64,000 bases of DNA from Sphingobacteriales bacterium (GCA_021299635.1 JAJTFA010000001.1:533842-597841); one strand, 5' to 3'. Counted from the stretch's first letter, positions 10,859-19,533 are shown. Numbers and translations are program-made. Notes: a model not told the origin generated them from the sequence alone.

Positions 10859-11362
10859 CTACAGGTTTACTTCAATAACTTTCTTAACCTTAACCGACTC
10901 CGGTCTGGTAAAGGAGTAAAAAAAGTCAATCATCCTGCCGTTGCGGTCAATCAGGTATTTATGAAAATTCCATTTAGGGTAACCGTTGCTTTTGGGGTTT
11001 AGTTTTTTATTGGCCAAAAAGGCAAATAACGGATGCGCAGCTACTCCTTTCACATGTATTTTTTGCGTAAGCAAAAAGCTAACAGCATAATTGGTTTTGC
11101 AAAATGCCTGTATGCCTTCATTGCTCAGCGGTTCTTGCTTGCCAAAATCATTACTTGGGCACGCTATAATTTCAAGCCCACGATCTTTATACTGTTTGTA
11201 TAGGTTTTCCATTTCTTTTAGTTGCGGTGTAAAACCACAGCCCGATGCAGTATTTACCACCAGCAGCAGTTTGCCTTTAAATTCAGATAGCTTCTTTACC
11301 TCACCGCTCATTGTTGTTACCTCAAACTGGTATAAAGAAGGTTCTAAAGTTGTTTCGCTCAT
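10859..11362 (-). CDS. Glutathione peroxidase family protein
   Basis: GKLLLVVNTASGCGFTPQ, CPSNDFGKQEP, KWNFHKYLID. Confidence 0.92.
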   Translation of the reverse strand: MSETTLEPSLYQFEVTTMSGEVKKLSEFKGKLLLVVNTASGCGFTPQLKEMENLYKQYKDRGLEIIACPSNDFGKQEPLSNEGIQAFCKTNYAVSFLLTQKIHVKGVAAHPLFAFLANKKLNPKSNGYPKWNFHKYLIDRNGRMIDFFYSFTRPESVKVKKVIEVNL

Positions 11363-11438
11363 ATTATCTTAAACAAACTTTTTGGTAAAAAGATTTGAGG
11401 CCCGCAAGCCTGTCGCACCTAGGGGAATAAGTTTGCTG

Positions 11439-12113
11439 CTACAATTGCCAGTTAATGGGCGTAAGATGGTTTGCCTGCAAATAGGTATTGCATGCACTAA
11501 AGTGTTTACATCCAAAAAATGCGCCCCTGGCCAAAGGCGAAGGATGCGCTGCCGTTAATACCAAATGCCTGGAACCATCAATCAGGGTTTGTTTGCTTTG
11601 CGCATATTTGCCCCATAGCATAAATACCAGATGTGTTTGTGTGTGCGATAAGGTTTCAATCATTTTATCCGTAAAGGTTTCCCACCCTTTGTTTTGATGA
11701 GAGCCTGCCTGGCCCGCCCTTACCGTTAAGGTAGCATTTAGCAACAATACGCCCTGATCTGCCCACTTACGTAAATTGCCTGAAGCAGGAATGCTGCAAC
11801 CCAAATCGGTTTTTAGTTCTTTAAAAATATTTTGCAAAGAAGGTGGGATGTGTATGCCATCATTTACGCTAAAACACAACCCGTGCGCCTGCCCGGGTCC
11901 ATGGTATGGGTCCTGACCCAGTATCACTGCTTTTATACGGTTTACCGGTGTATGGTTTAATGCAGCAAAAATCTGAGAGCCGGGTGGGTATATGGTATAG
12001 CCCTGCGCTTTTTCATCCAGTAAAAATTGTTTCAATTGTTTAAAGTACGGCTTCTCAAATTCATCAGCCAGCAGTTGCTTCCAGCTTTCATCCAATTTTA
12101 TCTGATTGTTCAT
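11439..12113 (-). CDS. ung: Uracil-DNA glycosylase
   Basis: AVILGQDPYHGPGQAHGLCFSV, HPSPLARGAFFGCKHFS. Confidence 0.97.
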   Translation of the reverse strand: MNNQIKLDESWKQLLADEFEKPYFKQLKQFLLDEKAQGYTIYPPGSQIFAALNHTPVNRIKAVILGQDPYHGPGQAHGLCFSVNDGIHIPPSLQNIFKELKTDLGCSIPASGNLRKWADQGVLLLNATLTVRAGQAGSHQNKGWETFTDKMIETLSHTQTHLVFMLWGKYAQSKQTLIDGSRHLVLTAAHPSPLARGAFFGCKHFSACNTYLQANHLTPINWQL

Positions 12114-12164
12114 GCGAGGAGAAAGAATGAGTTTTATATATTTGATTTAGCAAGTAAACCAATT

Positions 12165-14165
12165 ATGAAGGCAAGATATACTTTTTACCTGTTGTTTCTT
12201 TCTGCATGGTGCATGGCACAAACTGCAAAAGATTATGCCGTGCAGCTAAAGGCCGTTGTTTCTCCATCCACACCATCTATTACCATTAGCTGGCCTGCTG
12301 ATACAAGCGGAGTAAACTATATCGTTTACCGCAAAGCTAAAAACACGGTTATATGGGCCAATCTATTGGCTACCTTGCCTAAAACCGCTACGCAATACAC
12401 CGATAATGCGGTGGCAGCGGGCAGTGCTTATGAGTATTATGTGCGCAGAACCTACAGCGTTACTACACGCGTGGCACACGGGTATATCTATGCCGGCATA
12501 CAATTGCCTGAAACCACAACCAAAGGAAAACTGTTATTGCTGGTTGATGCCAACTATGCGCAACCCCTGGCCGATGAAATTAAAACACTTCAGTTAGATC
12601 TGGCTGCCGATGGCTGGGCTGTGCAACGCATGGATATTGCACGCAGCGCCTCCGTAGCTTCTGTAAAAAATATGATTGTGGCTGCACGTGCAGCCGATAC
12701 CACACTCCATGCTTTGTTTTTGCTGGGCAGAATACCCGTGCCGTACTCCGGTGGGTTTAAAGCGGTGAGCGGACAAATTTACCCGCCTGACGGGCATCCG
12801 GAGCATGGGGGTGCCTGGCCTGCCGATTTATATTATGGCATGATGGAGGAAACTTACTGGACAGATACCGATGTAAATGATACCACACCGCAACGCCCGC
12901 AAAATGACAATGTGCCGGGTGATGGCAAGTTTGATCAGATGTATTTATACCCGCAAGAGGTGCAGCTGCAGGTTGGCAGGGTAGACCTTACCAATATGGC
13001 CACCTTTGGAAACAATGATACGCTGCGCATGAAAAGATACCTAAACCGTGCGCATGATTATAAATATGGCAAACTCACTGTAAACAGGCGTGCGCTGGTT
13101 GATGATAATTTCGGGGCCATGAGTGGCGAAGCGTTTGCTGCCTCCGGCTGGCGCAGTTTTGCTACCATGTATGCCGATTCTGTTTTTGCACGCGATTATT
13201 TTGCTTCGCTCAAATCCGGCAATTATCAGTTTGCTTATGGCTGCGGTGCGGGCTCCTACACCTCATGCAGCGGTGTGGGCAATACCGCCAATTATAACAA
13301 TGATAGCGTAAACGGTATTTTTAGCATGACCTTTGGCAGCTATTTTGGCGATTGGGATGCACCGAATAATTTTTTGCGTGCACCACTGTGTGCGCCCAAG
13401 CCTATGCTTGCCAGTATGTGGAGCGGCAGGCCGCACTGGCACCTGCACCACATGGCCCTTGGCGAAAATATTGGCTATGCGGCCAGGCTCACACAAAACA
13501 ACTATTTATCTGTTGCAGGTGCCGATGTGTTTGGTTATGTGCATAACAGTGCACCTACGTTTATACATATTGCACTCATGGGCGACCCCTCCCTGCGTTT
13601 GCACCCCATGCAAGCACCTGCGCAGGTAACGGCCACACCCACGGCCGATTCTATGCAGGTACAATTAAGCTGGGCTGCTGCTGCCAATGCCGAAGGCTAT
13701 GTAGTGGTGCGCGCCCGAAACCTGTTTGGCCCGTATAAACCTGTGGCACGCATCACCACCACCGATACAGGCTGGACCGACCCTTCACCCGATAATGGCA
13801 TGAATTATTATATGGTACGTGCCATGCGTTTGGAGCAAACGCCCAGCGGCAGCTACTACAATTTATCGTTGGGGGTGCCTGATTCTGCCTTTAGCAAAAG
13901 TTTTAATGCAGGGGTGCCTGCGCAGCAGGTGGCAGCGCCTGTGCTAACCGTTTACCCCAACCCCAGCAGCGGGCAGGTATATGTATGGCACAACCATATA
14001 CCGTTTGCACTTGCGGCCTGGGTATACGACCTGCAGGGCAGGCTGGTGTTGAGCAAACAATTGCAGGCCGATGACAATAGCCTGCATATTGCCCAACCGG
14101 GCATTTATATACTAAAACTTAGCAACAGTGAAACGGAGCAATACAAAAAGATTGTGGTGAGGTAG
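12165..14165 (+). CDS. Secreted T9SS type A cargo with FnIII-like and C25-peptidase-like region
   Basis: Signal peptide MKARYTFYLLFLSAWCMA; central C25-like region ending FIHIALMGDPSLRLHPM; C-terminal VYPNPSSGQVYVW...IYILKLSNSETEQYKKIVVR. Start moved from 12027 (overlaps ung) to ATG 12165. Confidence 0.8.
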   Translation: MKARYTFYLLFLSAWCMAQTAKDYAVQLKAVVSPSTPSITISWPADTSGVNYIVYRKAKNTVIWANLLATLPKTATQYTDNAVAAGSAYEYYVRRTYSVTTRVAHGYIYAGIQLPETTTKGKLLLLVDANYAQPLADEIKTLQLDLAADGWAVQRMDIARSASVASVKNMIVAARAADTTLHALFLLGRIPVPYSGGFKAVSGQIYPPDGHPEHGGAWPADLYYGMMEETYWTDTDVNDTTPQRPQNDNVPGDGKFDQMYLYPQEVQLQVGRVDLTNMATFGNNDTLRMKRYLNRAHDYKYGKLTVNRRALVDDNFGAMSGEAFAASGWRSFATMYADSVFARDYFASLKSGNYQFAYGCGAGSYTSCSGVGNTANYNNDSVNGIFSMTFGSYFGDWDAPNNFLRAPLCAPKPMLASMWSGRPHWHLHHMALGENIGYAARLTQNNYLSVAGADVFGYVHNSAPTFIHIALMGDPSLRLHPMQAPAQVTATPTADSMQVQLSWAAAANAEGYVVVRARNLFGPYKPVARITTTDTGWTDPSPDNGMNYYMVRAMRLEQTPSGSYYNLSLGVPDSAFSKSFNAGVPAQQVAAPVLTVYPNPSSGQVYVWHNHIPFALAAWVYDLQGRLVLSKQLQADDNSLHIAQPGIYILKLSNSETEQYKKIVVR

Positions 14166-14348
14166 GAGGGGATGTTATTGTGCTTTCTGAATGGTCGAGT
14201 CAAGTCGGACGTCTTGCAATTGAAAATCATGAGTACCGCTGAAAAACAGATTACACCCGCGAATAAATGTAATTACACCTGTGCGTTGGCTTCCCGAAGT
14301 ATCGGGACAAGTTGTGTGGCTTGCAAATGTGTATGACTGCTGCATGGG

Positions 14349-16559
14349 TTATTCGATTACTCTTTCAAAAATTCCAACAACTTTAAAATTCAACAGGTCG
14401 TCTTCCGATAAAACAATGTCTTCGTATTCTTCCAAATTAGATAATGGCTTAAGTCTTATGGAGTCGTGCTTCCATCCTTCATCAGAAATATTTTTTACAC
14501 TATGATACTCTTTTACTGTATAGCCTGAACCAAATTCTGAATCATTAATTGAGGTTGATTCAACTAATACTATTTTCCCATTTCTTGAACCGCCTTCATC
14601 TTGTTTAAATAAACAATATGAACCATTAGGAATTTTATTATTCATTGATTCACCAACCACTTTACAAACAAAGTATCCTTTTTTCGCTGCAATATTGAAA
14701 GGTGGCTCTATCCATGTTAATTCAGAATGTGATTGCAAGTCGCTGAAATTGCCTGCTGCTGCTGAAATGTCTACTAAAGGAATACTATTAACGTATGGTT
14801 TAACTTCGTCATTACGGAGAATTCTGAAGGGTATTTGCTTTTTATATGTTTCAATATTTTCCTTTAAATATTCTCGCAAACTCGGATTACATGCATAAAC
14901 AAATGTTCCTTTTATGCCGCGATACATAATAGTTTTATAAATATTTATTATGTAAGACTTTAGGATATTAATATCAGAAACGCCCTTCTTACCATTTATG
15001 TCAAAATATTTTTCTGGGTAAATTATTATAGAGTTTGTCTTTCGGTCAAAATCTATCTCTTTGCCAAATACCACAGCAGCATAATTTAAATCATATCCTT
15101 GTGTTGTATGAATACATCCTATTTCATTAAATGCATTCGATGAATTAATCCAATCTTTATCGGTGGAATTCCATTTGAAATTTAAACCATCTAACTCAAT
15201 GTCAGTTGTGGTAGGTGGTGGTGTAGGATTTAGTTTTGGATTTGATATCCATGGCCATGAATAACCTGCAATCATCCTGCAAAGGCCGAATTCATTTTCT
15301 TTCTTGCTCAACTCGACATGTAAGTCATTGAAATTATCGAAAACGAGCAATTCGTAATTCTCTTCTTGATATTTCGTCTTACCTAGTCTATTTATATTTA
15401 GTAACTCATCAACAAATTGAATGTAATTGTTGCCTCCCTTGACACGCATTTGGGATTTTAATTCAAGACGTAATGAATTTTTATCACTTACTAGTTTATT
15501 AAACTTTTCAGAATCAACATCCGAAGGTTTTACTGATTGGGCAGAATCGTAAAAGAATAACTGATTTTTACTGTTTGCAATTATCCAGTCTAATTCAGTA
15601 CCACTATCATCTAATCCCAACTTTTGATTATTTTTTTTGAAAGCACCCATCCAACTAATATTCTTATACTTCCTGAGTCTATGTGCTTCATCAACTATTA
15701 ACAAATCGTACTTTTCATTCAACTTGAAAGTATCTGAGGGATTAATAACCATAGATGATTTTAGGCCAGGGATTTTTCTAAATACTTTCTCAAGAGATTC
15801 TCGAAGAGATGTCATTGCGACCACTAAACCAATTTTGGCATTTGGATATTTTGATTTAAATTCCTTTACAAACTTAATTTCTTTTACCTCATCCTCATTA
15901 TAATCATCTGTTTGTAATTCATCAATATCTGAAGCTAGGAGTTTGATTAAGTATGCAGCAAGAATTGTTTTGCCAGTACCTGCACTTCCGCTTACAAATA
16001 TTCTGTTCGATTTTTTAGTTGTAAGACCATCTAAGATTTCTAGAACCGAATTATATTGATCTTCATTAAGTGCCTTATAAGGTGAATATTTAAATAGTTC
16101 GGAATTTTCAATTTCAGTTAACGATTTGGTTACAATTTTCCGCTCAATAAGTTTATTCCAAACCTCTTTAAAAAGATTTTTGTAAAGGTCTTGTTGATAA
16201 TAGTTGTGGTTTATTAATCCATAATTGCCATTTTGAAGGTTGTACGTACCTTCAGCTGTGATGTATTGAATTAGATTCGATTCGATGTCAAGTGTTGCAG
16301 ATTTATTGAATTTGTCTGAACCTATAATTGAAATTGTATCGAGCTTGCAGCGTTCAGGATTTCCAAGATGGTTTTTAATTCGAAAGAGTGCATTGGTAGA
16401 TTCACCTACATACGCAGCCTTTATTTTTTCATTTTGAATAAAATAAACTAAGGGCCATTGATTTTTTACCCAAGGATTCTGCTCAATTTTGTTGAGTGAG
16501 TCCTTGTGAAAAGGATATTGTTCCGAAACTTCAATTGATAATTCAAAAGACAAACTCAT
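14349..16559 (-). CDS. GIY-YIG nuclease / DUF2075-type SF1 helicase / S24 LexA-UmuD-like peptidase fusion
   Basis: N-term VYFIQNEKIKAAYVGESTNALFRIKNH + E in DIESNLIQ; Walker A VSGSAGTGKT, DEAH box LLIVDEAHRL; C-term AAAG-(34 aa)-GESM...TVKEYH Ser/Lys peptidase. Confidence 0.85.
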   Translation of the reverse strand: MSLSFELSIEVSEQYPFHKDSLNKIEQNPWVKNQWPLVYFIQNEKIKAAYVGESTNALFRIKNHLGNPERCKLDTISIIGSDKFNKSATLDIESNLIQYITAEGTYNLQNGNYGLINHNYYQQDLYKNLFKEVWNKLIERKIVTKSLTEIENSELFKYSPYKALNEDQYNSVLEILDGLTTKKSNRIFVSGSAGTGKTILAAYLIKLLASDIDELQTDDYNEDEVKEIKFVKEFKSKYPNAKIGLVVAMTSLRESLEKVFRKIPGLKSSMVINPSDTFKLNEKYDLLIVDEAHRLRKYKNISWMGAFKKNNQKLGLDDSGTELDWIIANSKNQLFFYDSAQSVKPSDVDSEKFNKLVSDKNSLRLELKSQMRVKGGNNYIQFVDELLNINRLGKTKYQEENYELLVFDNFNDLHVELSKKENEFGLCRMIAGYSWPWISNPKLNPTPPPTTTDIELDGLNFKWNSTDKDWINSSNAFNEIGCIHTTQGYDLNYAAVVFGKEIDFDRKTNSIIIYPEKYFDINGKKGVSDINILKSYIINIYKTIMYRGIKGTFVYACNPSLREYLKENIETYKKQIPFRILRNDEVKPYVNSIPLVDISAAAGNFSDLQSHSELTWIEPPFNIAAKKGYFVCKVVGESMNNKIPNGSYCLFKQDEGGSRNGKIVLVESTSINDSEFGSGYTVKEYHSVKNISDEGWKHDSIRLKPLSNLEEYEDIVLSEDDLLNFKVVGIFERVIE

Positions 16560-16885
16560 AATTCATTGTACTTTTTAGCATTACCCTTTGATTTGTCAAC
16601 TGGATATTTCTCCCCATTCTTTTTTATTTTATCCATCACAATATCCTTTATATCAAGCTGATATTTATCTGCAAGAAGAAAAGCATATGCAAAAATATCT
16701 GCCAACTCTTCTTTTACCTTTTCCTTGTTTGCTTCATCAGGGCTTTTCCATAAAAACAATTCAAGCAACTCACCCGCCTCAACATTTATTGCAAGTGCTA
16801 GATCTTTTGGATTGTGGAATTGCTCCCAATCTCTTTCATTCCTGAATTGTAAGAGTGCTTGTATTATTTCTTTGCTTTCTTTCAT
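16556..16885 (-). CDS. MazG-like nucleotide pyrophosphohydrolase
   Basis: NVEAGELLELFLW and EELADIFAYAFLLADKY (ExxE..ExxD); ATGA 4-bp overlap with the downstream helicase. Confidence 0.88.
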   Translation of the reverse strand: MKESKEIIQALLQFRNERDWEQFHNPKDLALAINVEAGELLELFLWKSPDEANKEKVKEELADIFAYAFLLADKYQLDIKDIVMDKIKKNGEKYPVDKSKGNAKKYNEL

Positions 16886-16910
16886 GTTGGTATGTTTTTA
16901 CGCTTGCTGG

Positions 16911-17034
16911 TACTGTTTTGGAGCTTTGCGTTCGGGCGGGCTTTTAAGCACTACTCTTGATACGAAGTACCGCACTTCAATTATACACAAAATTGTCAAA
17001 AGAAGCACGTTACCCCGCCTGATACAATACCCTT
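16911..17034 (-). repeat. Degenerate copy of the attC-like intercassette element
   Basis: Plus strand keeps CTGTTTTGGAGCTTTGC, GGGCGGGCTTTT, AAAATTGTC and CCCCGCC landmarks at matching order and spacing to the 17609 and 51848 copies. Confidence 0.55.
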
Positions 17035-17035
17035 A

Positions 17036-17588
17036 TTATAGCTCGTTTTTATTAAGGTCGGCATATGTTTCATCAAGTTTCTTGTTAAATATTTCGTTGT
17101 CTAAATTTATGTATTTGTCAAGGTCGTAAGAATGTAATTTGTCCCAGAATTTTTGTTCGTCAAAGTTTGGTTTTACTTTATACTCGTCAAACAGTCTCTG
17201 GGAGAAAGAAAAAAGTCTGTTTCTATTTCGTAAGGTAGTTATTGTCGTTTGAGTGTCTGCAGATATATAAACTTTTACCTTATCTGAACCTTTATGTTTG
17301 ATTAAGAATTGGTCTGTCTTAATAAATACATTAATACTGTCGTCTTGCGATTTGAACGCTGGTTTGGTTGCAAAGCTTTCCATTCCCAATTAATTTCTTT
17401 GCAGGAATGTGTCCGAAAATTTGTCCCCCTTTTTGAAAGAAATATTCAACTTCAATTGTTGAGTCCGTATATGTCAAGTAGCAAATAGTAAAAGGCATTT
17501 TTTGTCCTTTGTAAATGCCTTCTTCTAAAGTCTGCCCAAACGAATTTGTCGTCCAAAGAATAGTTGCTATTAAAAGTATCTGTCTCAT
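17036..17588 (-). pseudogene. Small secreted hypothetical protein, apparently frameshifted (ORFs 17331..17588 and 17036..17389)
   Basis: Upstream ORF has signal peptide and runs ...GHIPAKKLIGNG; downstream frame continues MESFATKPAFKSQDDSINVFIKTD with no own RBS-spaced start; frames overlap around 17331-17389. Confidence 0.6.
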
Positions 17589-17608
17589 TTTCGTGTCGTC
17601 CTACCATT

Positions 17609-17742
17609 GGCTATAACGTTTTGCAGCTACCCGAAGGGCGGGACTTTTACCAAAAAATTGATTTGAAAAACTAATGCTTGATTAACCACAAAACTGTCTT
17701 TGGATCTCGAAACCCCGCCTTTTGGGTAGGTGCTGTTATGCC
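17609..17742 (-). repeat. attC-like imperfect inverted repeat element, copy 1
   Basis: Outer ATAAC/GTTAT; 20-nt arms 17623-17642 and 17714-17733 pair 19/20 including two G.T; stop codon of 17736 ORF lies inside it. Confidence 0.75.
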
Positions 17743-18599
17743 TTCGTTGTTTTGTCATTCGTTTCAAATTCTTTGAGTGTCTTGCCGTCCTTGTTTTTCC
17801 ATTCTGTCAGCCCGTTTGCATTACGTCCCATTACCATAACTGCTGCTGTCGATGGACTACTAAAAATGTAGTCGTCTGAAAATTCAAAGTATTCTCCTTT
17901 GTCAACAAGCACTCCTTCGTCAATAAGTTTTTGTCTGTATGTGATGAAGTTCGGAGTCATTGAATTTACAATTGTAGCTGCTGCTTTGGAGTTTTTGAAA
18001 ACTACAAAACCATCAGAAGTCGGTTCTCCTTGTCCATCTGCACCACGAGCAGCTTTAATATAAAATGATTCTTGTTTTTGTTTAGGTTTAAATTCTCTTT
18101 TCTCGTCAAACACTTTATGTCCGAGTGTATTTACAAGCATTTTTATGTACTCAATAAATTCTTCCATTTCAGCTCTGTCAGATTCAGAAATTGAAGATTG
18201 AGTCGGAATTATTGAATTGTCTACCGTGTAGCGATTAGCAGACTTTGCAATATCGTGAAGGCGATTTTCTAAATATTTTATGTGAGCTTTGTTTAAGTTT
18301 TCGTCCTTGCTTATAAAAACAATTGCTTCGTTCCAGAAATCCTTTTGAGTCAACTGTTGATTTAGACGTTTTAAAATTGATTCGGCTTCACCTATATAAA
18401 CTTGGTCTTTCCCCGTATCGTCTTTTCCAAAGAGTAAATAAACTCCGGTGCTAGTCAGGTCATCACGGTCTGCACAATCCTTAATTTTAATTCTCGGAAT
18501 TTTATATGCTTTTCCAGACCAGTTGGAAAGTTCACAACTCATTCGTCCGTTAGGTTCTCCGTCAATGAGAAATATTTTTATTGTCTTTCCGAATTTCAT
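17736..18599 (-). CDS. GIY-YIG nuclease family protein with DUF4357-like C-terminus
   Basis: GVYLLFGKDDTGKDQVYIGEAESILKRLNQQ, E in YLENRLHD; C-term FVVFKNSKAAATIVNSMTPNFITYRQKLIDEGVL. Confidence 0.85.
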   Translation of the reverse strand: MKFGKTIKIFLIDGEPNGRMSCELSNWSGKAYKIPRIKIKDCADRDDLTSTGVYLLFGKDDTGKDQVYIGEAESILKRLNQQLTQKDFWNEAIVFISKDENLNKAHIKYLENRLHDIAKSANRYTVDNSIIPTQSSISESDRAEMEEFIEYIKMLVNTLGHKVFDEKREFKPKQKQESFYIKAARGADGQGEPTSDGFVVFKNSKAAATIVNSMTPNFITYRQKLIDEGVLVDKGEYFEFSDDYIFSSPSTAAVMVMGRNANGLTEWKNKDGKTLKEFETNDKTTKA

Positions 18600-18605
18600 T
18601 ATTTA

Positions 18606-19316
18606 TTAAGTATTAAGTTCACAAATTACAGGCAGGTGATCGCTGTAGTTTATCCATTTTTCAATGTCCGCTACTTCAAAATTTCTCAGGCCTTTTTCAA
18701 TTTCTCTTGATGCGAAAATATAATCAATGTGGTATGGTTTTGCTCTATTTCTTTGGAGAAAAAAAGTCGGTTTTGATTCTTTTCCTTGTTCTTCATTAAA
18801 ATAGGAATGATACAAACTATTAATGTTCATTTTTGATAAATCATTTACTACGTCCGAATGATTCCACCATCTATCCCATTCATCCCAAATAGTATTACTA
18901 TTAAAATCCCCAGCAAGAATTATTTTCGTAAATTTTGATTTGTTTATTTCTAGATATTTCCACAATTGTCCGATGTAGCCAAAGTTCGGTGATTTGTTTT
19001 GACTTGTCCAAATACTCAATAATTGAAAATCATTATTCACAAGACAAGGCAAGAAGTGCTTTACTACATGGTCTTTATAGTTAGCACTCCAGTTAATTAA
19101 TTCAATAGTCGTTTTGTTTTTTGCGAAGATCCCAAGTCCTTTATTTTTATTGTCGCCTTTCCAAAGGTGATTTCCTGCCCAAGAAATATAATGTTGATGT
19201 TTTGATAATTCTGGATTTTCACATTCTTGGATAATATAAAGGTCAGCATTAAGGTCTGAAAGATGTTCAAACTTATTCCTTAACGCACCATTACAATTCC
19301 AAGTCACTATTTTCAT
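18606..19316 (-). CDS. Endonuclease/exonuclease/phosphatase (EEP) family protein
   Basis: MKIVTWNCNGALRNK, QECENPE, ILAGDFNSNTIWD, SDHLPVICEL. Confidence 0.9.
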   Translation of the reverse strand: MKIVTWNCNGALRNKFEHLSDLNADLYIIQECENPELSKHQHYISWAGNHLWKGDNKNKGLGIFAKNKTTIELINWSANYKDHVVKHFLPCLVNNDFQLLSIWTSQNKSPNFGYIGQLWKYLEINKSKFTKIILAGDFNSNTIWDEWDRWWNHSDVVNDLSKMNINSLYHSYFNEEQGKESKPTFFLQRNRAKPYHIDYIFASREIEKGLRNFEVADIEKWINYSDHLPVICELNT

Positions 19317-19341
19317 TAATTATTCTGTCTTTTTACAATGA

Positions 19342-19413
19342 GGCATAACTAGCTTATTCACGCTATACATGTTCGTATATACATCCAAATTTGGGTGTAT
19401 ATGCGCTAATATG
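19342..19413. repeat. Island-boundary palindrome, copy 1
   Basis: GGCATAACTAGCTTATTCACGCTATACATGTTCGTATATACATCCAAATTTGGGTGTATATGCGC; shared with copy at 53142-53212. Confidence 0.7.
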
Positions 19414-19533
19414 CATATGTTGTTTACCAATATGTATGCCTGTTATAGGGTAGCTAAGCGCCCTTATCCCAAAAATACCATTTTTCGCATATAAACAATT
19501 AGGTTTATTTGCTGCAGTGGCTTTTACTTGCCA

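Noticed and set aside
12027-12164. N-terminal extension of the T9SS cargo ORF
   Set aside because: Overlaps ung antiparallel; a clean signal peptide starts at ATG 12165.
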